Below are positions 1 through 5,589 of a stretch of DNA of 5,590 bases, piece by piece. The stretch spans positions 1 through 5,590 of the forward strand of contig CAIKFN010000011.1 in the NCBI GenBank assembly GCA_903826715.1, read 5' to 3'. The DNA comes from an uncultured Actinomycetes bacterium (GTDB taxonomy: Bacteria; Actinomycetota; Acidimicrobiia; Acidimicrobiales; RAAP-2). Positions within the stretch are counted from its first letter, which is position 1. Every line of letters starts with the position of its first letter. A program made the position numbers and the translations under genes. The notes beneath the pieces are model-generated. The model did not search any database, had not been told where the DNA came from, and saw only the letters and a list, made by a program, of their open reading frames with translations.

Positions 1-19
1 AGTTCAATTCAAAATCTCT

Positions 20-24
20 AGGAG
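20..24 (+). promoter_or_regulatory. Shine-Dalgarno site of ahcY
   Basis: AGGAG followed by a 5-base A-only spacer and then the ATG at 30. The spacing and strength fix the start of ahcY. Only 19 bases precede it in the window, so the promoter is not visible. Confidence 0.85.
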
Positions 25-29
25 AAAAA

Positions 30-1475
30 ATGACCTCTAGCACCCTTGACTTCAAAGTTGCTGACCTTTCACTCGCCGACTACGGTCGCGCGGAAATCAC
101 CCTCGCTGAACACGAAATGCCAGGCCTCATGGCCATGCGTAAAGAATTCGGTGCATCTAAGCCATTGAAGGGCGCTCGCATCGCGGGATCACTTCACATG
201 ACAATCCAGACTGCAGTGCTTATTGAGACACTCGTGGCTCTTGGTGCTGATGTTCGCTGGGTAAGTTGCAACATCTTCTCAACCCAAGACCACGCTGCTG
301 CTGCAGTTGTTGTTGGACCTAACGGCACACCAGAAAACCCTCAGGGTGTTTCTGTTTACGCCTGGAAGGGCGAAACACTCGAGGAGTACTGGTGGTGCAC
401 AGAAATGATGCTTCGCTGGCCGGGACACGCTGGTCCGAACATGATTCTTGACGACGGTGGCGACGCAACGCTGCTAATCCACAAGGGTCGTGAGTTCGAA
501 CTTGCTGGTGGCGTTCCTTCACCAGAAACTGCTGACTCTGAGGAATACCGCATCATCTTGCAGCTCCTCAACAAGATTGTTTCATCTGGCGAGAAGTTCT
601 TCGCTCCAATGGCGAAAGACATCATTGGTGTTTCGGAAGAAACAACAACTGGTGTAATGCGCCTTTACGAAATGGAGCGCGCGGGAACATTGCTGTTCCC
701 GGCAATCAACGTAAACGACGCTGTTACTAAGTCAAAGTTCGACAACAAGTACGGATGTCGCCACTCACTCATTGACGGCATCAACCGTGCAACTGACACA
801 CTCATTGGTGGAAAAGTTGCCGTTGTTTGTGGTTACGGAGACGTTGGTAAGGGTTCTGCTGAATCACTACGCGGACAGGGTGCACGAGTAATCGTTACTG
901 AGATCGACCCCATCTGTGCCTTGCAAGCAGCCATGGACGGTTTCCAGGTGACGACACTCGAAGAAGCACTTCCCTACGCTGACATCATCATCACCGCAAC
1001 TGGTAACAAGGACATCGTTACCGTTGAGCACATTCTGGCGATGAAGCACCAGGCAATCCTCGGAAACATTGGTCACTTTGACAATGAAATCGACATTGCT
1101 GGTCTTACTAACCTCGCTGGCGTAAAGCGCGAAACCATTAAGCCACAGGTTGACAAGTGGATCCTTCCAAACGGGCGAGCAATCATTCTTCTTTCAGAAG
1201 GACGTCTTCTTAACCTTGGAAACGCAACTGGTCACCCATCATTCGTAATGAGTAACTCATTCACGAACCAGGTAATGGCTCAGATGGAACTATTCATGAA
1301 CGTTAAGAACTACGAGAAGAAGGTCTACGTACTACCTAAGCACCTCGACGAAAAGGTTGCTCGACTTCACCTTGACGCACTTGGTGTGAAGCTCACTGAG
1401 CTTTCAAAGCAGCAGGCTGATTACATTGGCGTTGCGGTCGAAGGCCCTTACAAGTCAGATACCTACCGTTACTAG
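30..1475 (+). CDS. ahcY: S-adenosylhomocysteine hydrolase (adenosylhomocysteinase)
   Basis: Cytosolic NAD-dependent enzyme that reversibly splits S-adenosylhomocysteine into adenosine and homocysteine, clearing the inhibitory product of SAM-dependent methylation and feeding the methionine cycle. The 481 residues match the full length of bacterial forms. Visible motifs are HMTIQTAVLIETL (56-68) and DDGGD (141-145) in the substrate domain. The catalytic block TKSKFDNKYGC (233-243) has K234, D238, N239 and C243 at the places of human K186, D190, N191 and C195. The Rossmann NAD-binding loop GYGDVGKG is at 268-275, NIGHFDNE at 346-353, and the C-terminal tail GPYKSDTYRY at 472-481 reaches into the neighbouring subunit's NAD site in known structures. 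An insertion of roughly 40 residues (about 150-190) is the one seen in bacterial enzymes and absent from the human one. The gene is monocistronic toward its 3' end because a strong terminator follows at once. Nothing looks broken. Confidence 0.98.
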   Translation: MTSSTLDFKVADLSLADYGRAEITLAEHEMPGLMAMRKEFGASKPLKGARIAGSLHMTIQTAVLIETLVALGADVRWVSCNIFSTQDHAAAAVVVGPNGTPENPQGVSVYAWKGETLEEYWWCTEMMLRWPGHAGPNMILDDGGDATLLIHKGREFELAGGVPSPETADSEEYRIILQLLNKIVSSGEKFFAPMAKDIIGVSEETTTGVMRLYEMERAGTLLFPAINVNDAVTKSKFDNKYGCRHSLIDGINRATDTLIGGKVAVVCGYGDVGKGSAESLRGQGARVIVTEIDPICALQAAMDGFQVTTLEEALPYADIIITATGNKDIVTVEHILAMKHQAILGNIGHFDNEIDIAGLTNLAGVKRETIKPQVDKWILPNGRAIILLSEGRLLNLGNATGHPSFVMSNSFTNQVMAQMELFMNVKNYEKKVYVLPKHLDEKVARLHLDALGVKLTELSKQQADYIGVAVEGPYKSDTYRY

Positions 1476-1480
1476 GAACA

Positions 1481-1520
1481 TTAAAAAAGCCCCCGGGGAA
1501 AATCCCGGGGGCTTTTTTAA
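1481..1520. terminator. Bidirectional rho-independent terminator between convergent genes
   Basis: Two 17-base arms (1481-1497 and 1504-1520) are perfect reverse complements around a 6-base loop GAAAAT. The core is nine G:C pairs (GCCCCCGGG and complement). The left arm carries six A and the right arm six T, so a G:C stem with a U tract forms in either direction of transcription. It lies 5 bases after the ahcY stop and 15 bases after the stop of the small minus-strand ORF, as expected for a terminator shared by two converging transcripts. Confidence 0.95.
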
Positions 1521-1535
1521 TTTTAGAAAATCTAA

Positions 1536-1727
1536 TCACTCTGAATCAGTAGTCAACAGGCCACTTTCTGCATGGAGTGATTTCATAAACTCAGCAACTA
1601 CCGACATCTCTCGACGGTCAGCCTCATCAGCAGCTAACGTAGCCGCCTCAAGTCGAATCTGATTGTGACGTTTTTTCACTTTCGTTGCTCTACCGGTACC
1701 CAGCAAAGATGTCATCAACGCAGCCAT
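1536..1727 (-). CDS. Probable small cytoplasmic protein of unknown function, last gene of the deacetylase operon
   Basis: I do not recognise a family. The frame stays open from inside the end of the upstream PIG-L gene to a TGA at 1536. The ATG at 1727 gives 63 residues; it has a weak AAGAAG-like site 4 bases upstream and overlaps the upstream stop by 38 bases. Alternatives are the ATG at 1715 (59 residues) or a GTG at 1679 (47 residues, no overlap). The unique part reads like a soluble helix: a basic start (VKKRHNQIR) followed by an Ala/Glu/Asp/Arg-rich stretch with spaced Leu, Val and Met (EAATLAADEADRREMSVVAE). There is no signal peptide or membrane segment. The main support is position: it fills the space between the PIG-L gene and the shared terminator and ends 15 bases before the hairpin. 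It could still be a chance frame in a 3' UTR. Confidence 0.5.
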   Translation of the reverse strand: MAALMTSLLGTGRATKVKKRHNQIRLEAATLAADEADRREMSVVAEFMKSLHAESGLLTTDSE

Positions 1728-2544
1728 CAAGCTTCTTTGGATTCGTAACGCGAAAGAACCATTCATTAACCATTACTTCCATGAACTGTTCCTTGCCCAT
1801 CTTCATCCAGAAGGAGTCGGCGATCTGTGACGCATGTGCTGCAAGTGCGTCAAACTTACGAGAGCTCGCGGTTGAAACGTCGACTCTTGCGCCAATCTTG
1901 TCGTCCGGTGTACCCATGTTGAGCGGTTCTTCAGGTTCTGGTTCAGGAGCTCTGACAATCCCCTGCTTCTCGTCTTCTTCACGCTTCAGGCGGTCTTCTT
2001 CTTCCCAGCGTGCACGGTAGATTGCCATCACTGAGTCTGGGACTGCGTTGTAATACAACGTTGGTTCGTAGTCAATCAGCTCTAATGCCGCAAGAGTAAT
2101 TCGGTTCGCCTGAATGTGGTCAGGGTGTCCGTAGAAACCAATTTCGTTGTACGTAACAATGACCTGCGGACGCTCTTCCATAATGACGACAGCGAGTCGC
2201 TTTGCCGCATCGTTCACGTCAGCTGCCCAAAAACTGTCTGGATCAGTGTTTTGTGGCCACCCCATCATTCCTGAGTCGCGGTATCCAAGTCGCACAAGCC
2301 GGTCAATGCCGAGAATCTTTACCGCGTTATCGAGCTCGACTCTGCGAATCTCTGCAACTGCGTCCCCATCGTGGTGGTCAGCGTCAGGCTTGGCGCCATC
2401 AAGTGCGTCACCACATTCTCCATTGGTGCACGTAACAAGCACTGTTCGAATCCCTTGGTCGTGAAGTAGCGGGTAGACGCCACCAGTAGAGCTGGCTTCA
2501 TCATCTGGATGCGCGTGCACCGCTAGAAAGGTCAAGTTACTCAA
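1690..2544 (-). CDS. PIG-L/LmbE-family zinc deacetylase, paralogue 2 (MshB/Mca-like)
   Basis: Predicted cytoplasmic zinc-dependent N-deacetylase or amidase of the PIG-L family, 284 residues with the TTG start chosen here. That start lies 7 bases after GGAGGA and leaves only MSNLTF before the first core strand, as the family usually shows; an in-frame ATG at 2574 would add ten unlikely residues. Zinc-site motif AHPDDE is at 11-16 (H12 and D15 as ligands, D14 as general base, by analogy with MshB H13, D16 and D15). GHPDH at 139-143 supplies the third ligand H143 and the active-site acid H140. LGYRDSG (86-92) and AAHASQI (235-241) are also typical. About residues 178-220 form a charged Glu/Arg and Pro/Glu insertion absent from paralogue 1. 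The residue where Mca carries its thiol-conjugate-recognising lysine appears to be Ser19, as in MshB. A mycothiol role is plausible but not shown; another amino-sugar substrate is equally possible. Confidence 0.9.
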   Translation of the reverse strand: MSNLTFLAVHAHPDDEASSTGGVYPLLHDQGIRTVLVTCTNGECGDALDGAKPDADHHDGDAVAEIRRVELDNAVKILGIDRLVRLGYRDSGMMGWPQNTDPDSFWAADVNDAAKRLAVVIMEERPQVIVTYNEIGFYGHPDHIQANRITLAALELIDYEPTLYYNAVPDSVMAIYRARWEEEDRLKREEDEKQGIVRAPEPEPEEPLNMGTPDDKIGARVDVSTASSRKFDALAAHASQIADSFWMKMGKEQFMEVMVNEWFFRVTNPKKLDGCVDDIFAGYR

Positions 2545-3358
2545 CGGGCATTCCTCCAAAGAAATCGGTTGCATCTTGATCAGTTGGGAACCGCGTCCAA
2601 GCACGGTGGTAGTACTCAGTGCCAAATAACAACGTAAAGAGTTCTTCGTCCATGTTCGCAATGTCACTGTTGTCAATCTGTGACGCATGAGTAAGGATCG
2701 CCTGCTGTTTGATTTTTGCAAATTTACGAACGTCCATTGTGGAGTCAACAAACTCATCCGGTGTATCTGTCACTGCGCGAAGAATCCACTCAGGAAGCTC
2801 AATTCCCTTGGCCTTGGCTGCTGGCAAGAACTCTTCCATAATGCGCTGTGGCATCACTGGATAGTAAATACGTTGTGGGCACATTGCGATATATGCAGCG
2901 CGGCCAGTGACTCGATTCGCCATGATGTGATCTGGGTGTCCGTAGAAGCCATTCTCGTCGTATGTAATGAGAACCATTGCTTGAACTTCATTGATAATCG
3001 CACCCATTTTATGCGATGCTTCTTCGAAGTCGGCATTAACAAAAGCTTTTGGATTTTTGAACTGTTCCCACTCAGGGAGCCCCGAGTCGTCGTAACCGAG
3101 GTTAAAGACACGGTTAAAGCCAACTAACTTTGCAGCTTTTTCGAGTTCGTCTGCACGAGTAGCAATTGTCCACTCGGTGTTGTGTTCTGGGTGATTACCT
3201 TCGCGTCCCTGGTCGTCACGGCCTAGAGATCCATTGGTGCAGGTAATTAGCGTTAGGTCAAATCCAAGTTCGGCGTAGTGAGATGAAACACCCGCGGTGA
3301 AGAGTGCCTCGTCATCTGGATGCGCATGGATAATTGCTATTGATTTGTTATACGACAT
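2537..3358 (-). CDS. PIG-L/LmbE-family zinc deacetylase, paralogue 1
   Basis: Predicted cytoplasmic zinc hydrolase of the GlcNAc-deacetylase (PIG-L) family, 273 residues, full length. AHPDDE is at 12-17 (H13 and D16 as ligands, D15 as base) and GFYGHPDHI at 137-145 (H141 acid, H144 third ligand). TCTNG (39-43), LGYDDSG (87-93), NADF (108-111), ITYDENG (131-137) and THASQI (223-228) match the same positions in paralogue 2, so the pair looks like a tandem duplication. It lacks the acidic insertion of its partner and has Phe20 where MshB has Ser and Mca has Lys, as I recall those families, so it is probably neither of them in the strict sense. The ATG at 3358 is the only usable start (an in-frame TAA lies 18 bases upstream), yet no Shine-Dalgarno site stands before it. 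Leaderless or weakly initiated translation is possible. It is first in the pair and coupled to the next gene. Confidence 0.9.
   Translation of the reverse strand: MSYNKSIAIIHAHPDDEALFTAGVSSHYAELGFDLTLITCTNGSLGRDDQGREGNHPEHNTEWTIATRADELEKAAKLVGFNRVFNLGYDDSGLPEWEQFKNPKAFVNADFEEASHKMGAIINEVQAMVLITYDENGFYGHPDHIMANRVTGRAAYIAMCPQRIYYPVMPQRIMEEFLPAAKAKGIELPEWILRAVTDTPDEFVDSTMDVRKFAKIKQQAILTHASQIDNSDIANMDEELFTLLFGTEYYHRAWTRFPTDQDATDFFGGMPVE
2542..2557 (-). promoter_or_regulatory. Ribosome-binding site and TTG start of paralogue 2, inside paralogue 1
   Basis: On the minus strand GGAGGA (2557-2552) is followed by a 7-base spacer and TTG (2544-2542). GGAGGA also encodes the Gly-Gly near the C-terminus of the upstream protein, and the TTG overlaps its TAA stop (2539-2537), giving an 8-base gene overlap. 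This decides the start and implies translational coupling. An out-of-frame ATG directly after the site (2551-2549) belongs to the upstream reading frame and is too close to be used. Confidence 0.85.
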
Positions 3359-3447
3359 AGGACAATGCTAATTTACTTCGCCTTGACAAATCTCCGTATG
3401 GTCCATACTTCCTGGCTTAAAGACCCCTCCGCACAACGTTGAATCTG
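3359..3447. other. Intergenic gap with a 13-bp palindrome (3396-3408)
   Basis: This 89-base gap separates the secreted-protein gene from the deacetylase pair, both on the minus strand. It contains no hairpin followed by a T tract, so no terminator is evident and read-through is possible. GTATGG-T-CCATAC at 3396-3408 is a perfect 6-bp inverted repeat around one base, sitting 38-50 bases upstream of the paralogue 1 start, where an operator could lie. No convincing -35/-10 pair is visible on the minus strand. Confidence 0.35.
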
Positions 3448-5259
3448 TCACCGTACAGATAATGTTACGAAATCTCTATTGAAATAAGGATCAAAAATCC
3501 TTTTCAAAGAGCCCATTTCGCTTGAAAGCATTTGACCGTTACTTGAATTCGCACTACACCCTTTCGAGCATATCGAGTAACTCACAAAAAATGGATATGT
3601 AGGATTAATGTCAAGTTCCATTGCATTGACTGCGCCTGAGCTGACGAGCACTTTTACTAGTTGAACGACATTCATTTTACCTTCAACATATACAAGCGCA
3701 CCGGTAGACGTTTGTCCAATTGCAGATCGCGGAACATTTGAAATTGAATTTAAAGCACCCCCCCAAAAACTCACGTCATTGCTTTGCAAATTTGTGCTGG
3801 GCACTCCATTGCTAATAAGAAGTCTCAAATTCTGCATGACAGATTTAACGCTGCTGGACATTGATACTGACTGCCCCCACGATCCTATGGTTACTGAACC
3901 GTCAGTATTGATTACCAGCGAAGCGGCACCATTGACCAATGGCTTTACGGTTTTTCCTTCACTGAAGTATCCACCATGAGCGTCTTTAATTTGAAAGCCC
4001 CCATTAAAGGCTGCATCGAGCGTTCGTGCACCCTGTGCGGAAATTGGTGTCTTGTATTGCCAGAAATTCCCACCGGGTATAAAACTCCCTGAATAAAGTT
4101 GTGCTCGAAGCAGCGCCGTATCAATCCAAGCAACACTTGCTCTATTGAATGAATTATTTGACAGTCTGATATATGTTTTAAGAATTGTTGGCTCACCGTT
4201 GATGACTCGACCTGTAGGTGTCCACAGACCTTGATTCATATCTACAGAGGGAACCAAAGGAGTAAGCGGGAGTGGATGTGCCAGTGGCACAATGCCTGCC
4301 AGCGTAGAGATTGGATCGGACGTTGCCGCGACACTACTTCCAATTTGATTCAGAGCAACAACAGTGAAGATATACTGAGTTGCACTTGTGAGCCCTGAAA
4401 AAACACAACTGGTTTTCGTTGTATTTATACAACCAATTGGAGGACTTACTGCGGGGGTAACCGAGACTGAATATCCAGTTACTTGTGCTCCAACGCTATT
4501 CACTGGACTAAGCCATGAAACAACCGCCGAAGTTAATCCTGGTTTCACTGTTACAGAAGTTGGAGGATCAGGCACAGCCGTAGGCACAATTGTTGTTGTC
4601 GTTGTTGGGGTAGTTGTAGTTGTCGTGGTTGTAGTCGTTGTGGTTGTCGTGGTTGTAGTCGTTGTGGGGGTCGTGGTTGGGGTAGTTGTTGGGATAGTTG
4701 TAGTTGTTGTAGTTGTCGTGGTTGGCGTTGTTGCAGTCGTTGTGGTCCAAGTTCCAACTAAAGCATATTGTTGTGCCGCACTAGAAGTCAGTTCTCGTGT
4801 TGTAAACACGACATTCCCTGATGACCATGTCGCACTGTAACCAGCAGGTTCATAAATTATTAGCTCGGTGTCGTTAGCAAATGCGCCAAGTCCAATGCTT
4901 GTCACAGTCTGAGGAATTGTTAATGACCTAAGGGCTGTATCAAATGCAAATGCAAAACTACTTATAGTTGTCACCGGATATGTATTTGTATCCACAACGG
5001 CATCAGGAAGTACGACAGTTGATGCGCCAACAGGATACGAGAAAATTATTGCTTCGCCATTATTGATTATGTAATTATATTGCAGCCCGTTGAGATCAGT
5101 GCATACCCCCCCAGTACCAGTGCATGGATTTGTGGCTGGCGCTCCAGTCGAATTTCCAATACCTGAAAAACCTACAGTGAAGAAGAGCAGAGAGAACCCG
5201 ACAAAAAGTAGGGGGACAAAAGACCATTTCTTAAAAGTGTTTATAAAACTTTTTTTCAT
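3448..5259 (-). CDS. Secreted multidomain protein: BspA-like LRR, Thr-rich linker, FN3, NAGPA-like phosphodiester glycosidase
   Basis: This 603-residue protein has a signal sequence or signal anchor (Lys-rich 1-11, hydrophobic 13-31; cleavage perhaps between 32 and 41). Residues about 60-136 resemble a BspA-type leucine-rich repeat, seen best as SFAFAFDTALRSLTIP followed by TVTSIGLGAF. Residues 172-223 are almost only Thr with a few Pro, a likely extended and possibly glycosylated linker. Residues about 230-318 form a fibronectin type III domain (start PDPPTSVTV, TGYSVSV, end SGLTSATQYIFTVVALN) with a likely C277-C285 disulfide. The C-terminal half (about 345-600) matches the phosphodiester glycosidase/NAGPA-like family: AAFNGGF 416-422, GGYFSEG 429-435, DGSVTIGSWG 453-462, MELDIN 547-552. 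In animals this fold removes GlcNAc from a phosphodiester; bacterial substrates are largely unknown. There is no C-terminal anchor. No clear Shine-Dalgarno site precedes the ATG, which is the first in frame. The domain calls are by eye. Confidence 0.88.
   Translation of the reverse strand: MKKSFINTFKKWSFVPLLFVGFSLLFFTVGFSGIGNSTGAPATNPCTGTGGVCTDLNGLQYNYIINNGEAIIFSYPVGASTVVLPDAVVDTNTYPVTTISSFAFAFDTALRSLTIPQTVTSIGLGAFANDTELIIYEPAGYSATWSSGNVVFTTRELTSSAAQQYALVGTWTTTTATTPTTTTTTTTTIPTTTPTTTPTTTTTTTTTTTTTTTTTTTPTTTTTIVPTAVPDPPTSVTVKPGLTSAVVSWLSPVNSVGAQVTGYSVSVTPAVSPPIGCINTTKTSCVFSGLTSATQYIFTVVALNQIGSSVAATSDPISTLAGIVPLAHPLPLTPLVPSVDMNQGLWTPTGRVINGEPTILKTYIRLSNNSFNRASVAWIDTALLRAQLYSGSFIPGGNFWQYKTPISAQGARTLDAAFNGGFQIKDAHGGYFSEGKTVKPLVNGAASLVINTDGSVTIGSWGQSVSMSSSVKSVMQNLRLLISNGVPSTNLQSNDVSFWGGALNSISNVPRSAIGQTSTGALVYVEGKMNVVQLVKVLVSSGAVNAMELDINPTYPFFVSYSICSKGCSANSSNGQMLSSEMGSLKRIFDPYFNRDFVTLSVR
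4591..4746 (-). repeat. Low-complexity Thr-codon tract
   Basis: A 156-bp stretch made almost entirely of ACN threonine codons on the minus strand (seen as GTN on the plus strand), broken by six other codons (Pro, Ile, Ala) within residues 172-223 of the secreted protein. The longest unbroken run is 19 Thr. Third positions vary (T, C, A, G), so this is a codon-level repeat and not a simple trinucleotide microsatellite. Confidence 0.95.
4622..4681. repeat. Imperfect 24-bp tandem repeat inside the Thr linker
   Basis: Two adjacent 24-base units (4622-4645 and 4646-4669) differ only in their last two bases (TT against GG on the plus strand), and the first ten bases of a third unit follow at 4670-4679. 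The shared core GTCGTGGTTG appears again at 4715-4724. The unit is eight codons long, so gain or loss of copies would lengthen or shorten the linker without shifting the frame. Confidence 0.85.
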
Positions 5260-5469
5260 CGATTCAATCGTCAGTCATTTGAGAGAGCCGGCTCAAACCG
5301 ACTATTTGAGATTTAGAGCATTTTTATAATTTAGACATTATCGCTAGCAGCGCTTGATGTTCTGTTCTGTTTTGTGAATTTATGGATGTCTTTTGTACGT
5401 GCCTTTTGTTTTGTCACGTTAACTTTTTAACTTCATTATTCACAAGTTTTTACTTAAAATTACTGATAC
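5260..5469. other. A+T-rich intergenic region upstream of the secreted-protein gene
   Basis: About 210 bases with no supportable gene. It must hold the leader, and probably the promoter, of the secreted-protein gene and the 3' end of the transcript from 5470. On the minus strand GATAAT (5342-5337) could be a -10 element, about 78 bases before the start codon, but no matching -35 is seen, so I do not call a promoter. The leader contains a perfect palindrome GAGCCGGCTC (5285-5294). No classic terminator with a T tract is visible for the upstream gene. Confidence 0.4.
5278..5297. promoter_or_regulatory. Inverted repeat in the leader of the secreted-protein gene
   Basis: TTTGAG (5278-5283) and CTCAAA (5292-5297) can pair, and the overlapping GAGCCGGCTC (5285-5294) is a perfect 10-bp palindrome, giving two mutually exclusive foldings. 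ATTTGAGA at 5277-5284 recurs at 5304-5311, 27 bases away. The element lies 19-38 bases upstream of the ATG on the minus strand. It could be an operator or an RNA structure affecting initiation; function is inferred from place only. Confidence 0.3.
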
Positions 5470-5589
5470 TTACGATGTTGCCAACTGAACAATTCTCACA
5501 ACCAACAGCACTCCGGCAACAAGCAAATACAAACCGACACAGCGAAGCAAGATTTTACGCGCCCTCGTTTTTGGCACTGGAGCTAGCAA
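5470..5589 (-). CDS. Partial membrane protein (C-terminal end) or very small membrane protein
   Basis: On the minus strand a frame open to the right edge of the window ends at a TAA (5472-5470) after 39 residues. It reads as a basic segment (PKTRARKILLRC) followed by one strongly hydrophobic helix (VGLYLLVAGVLLVV) and a short polar tail (RIVQLATS). This is a typical single membrane helix with a positive-inside flank on its N side, so the tail would face outward. Most of the gene probably lies beyond 5590; a TTG at 5589 could also start a 39-residue protein. The opposite strand is open here as well (from an ATG at 5475) but gives a Gln-rich composition typical of the antisense of Leu codons. 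The family is not recognisable from so short a piece. Confidence 0.6.
   Translation of the reverse strand: MLAPVPKTRARKILLRCVGLYLLVAGVLLVVRIVQLATS

Noticed and set aside
1426..1662. Plus-strand frame running from the end of ahcY through the terminator
   Set aside because: It overlaps ahcY and reads through the hairpin; no motif or plausible start signal.
2687..3127. Plus-strand frame of 146 codons
   Set aside because: It is wholly inside PIG-L paralogue 1 on the other strand, rich in Cys, His and Trp, with no family motif and no ribosome-binding site.
3384..3409. TTGACA followed by CATACT on the plus strand in the 3359-3447 gap
   Set aside because: The spacer is only 14 bases and nothing on the plus strand downstream is a credible gene; probably chance.
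3443..3460. ATCTGT/ACAGAT inverted repeat spanning the stop codon of the secreted-protein gene
   Set aside because: The stem is only 6 bp, A/T-rich, and no T tract follows on the minus strand, so it is not a credible terminator.
4388..4840. Plus-strand frame of 150 codons, very rich in Val, opposite the Thr tract
   Set aside because: It is the antisense of ACN codons (GTN reads as Val). The composition is an artefact of the repeat, and the minus-strand protein has clear domains. The same holds for the Gln/Arg-rich and Asn/Asp-rich minus-strand frames between 4551 and 4757.
5325..5330. TATAAT on the plus strand
   Set aside because: No -35 at suitable spacing and no convincing plus-strand gene downstream; chance in A+T-rich DNA.
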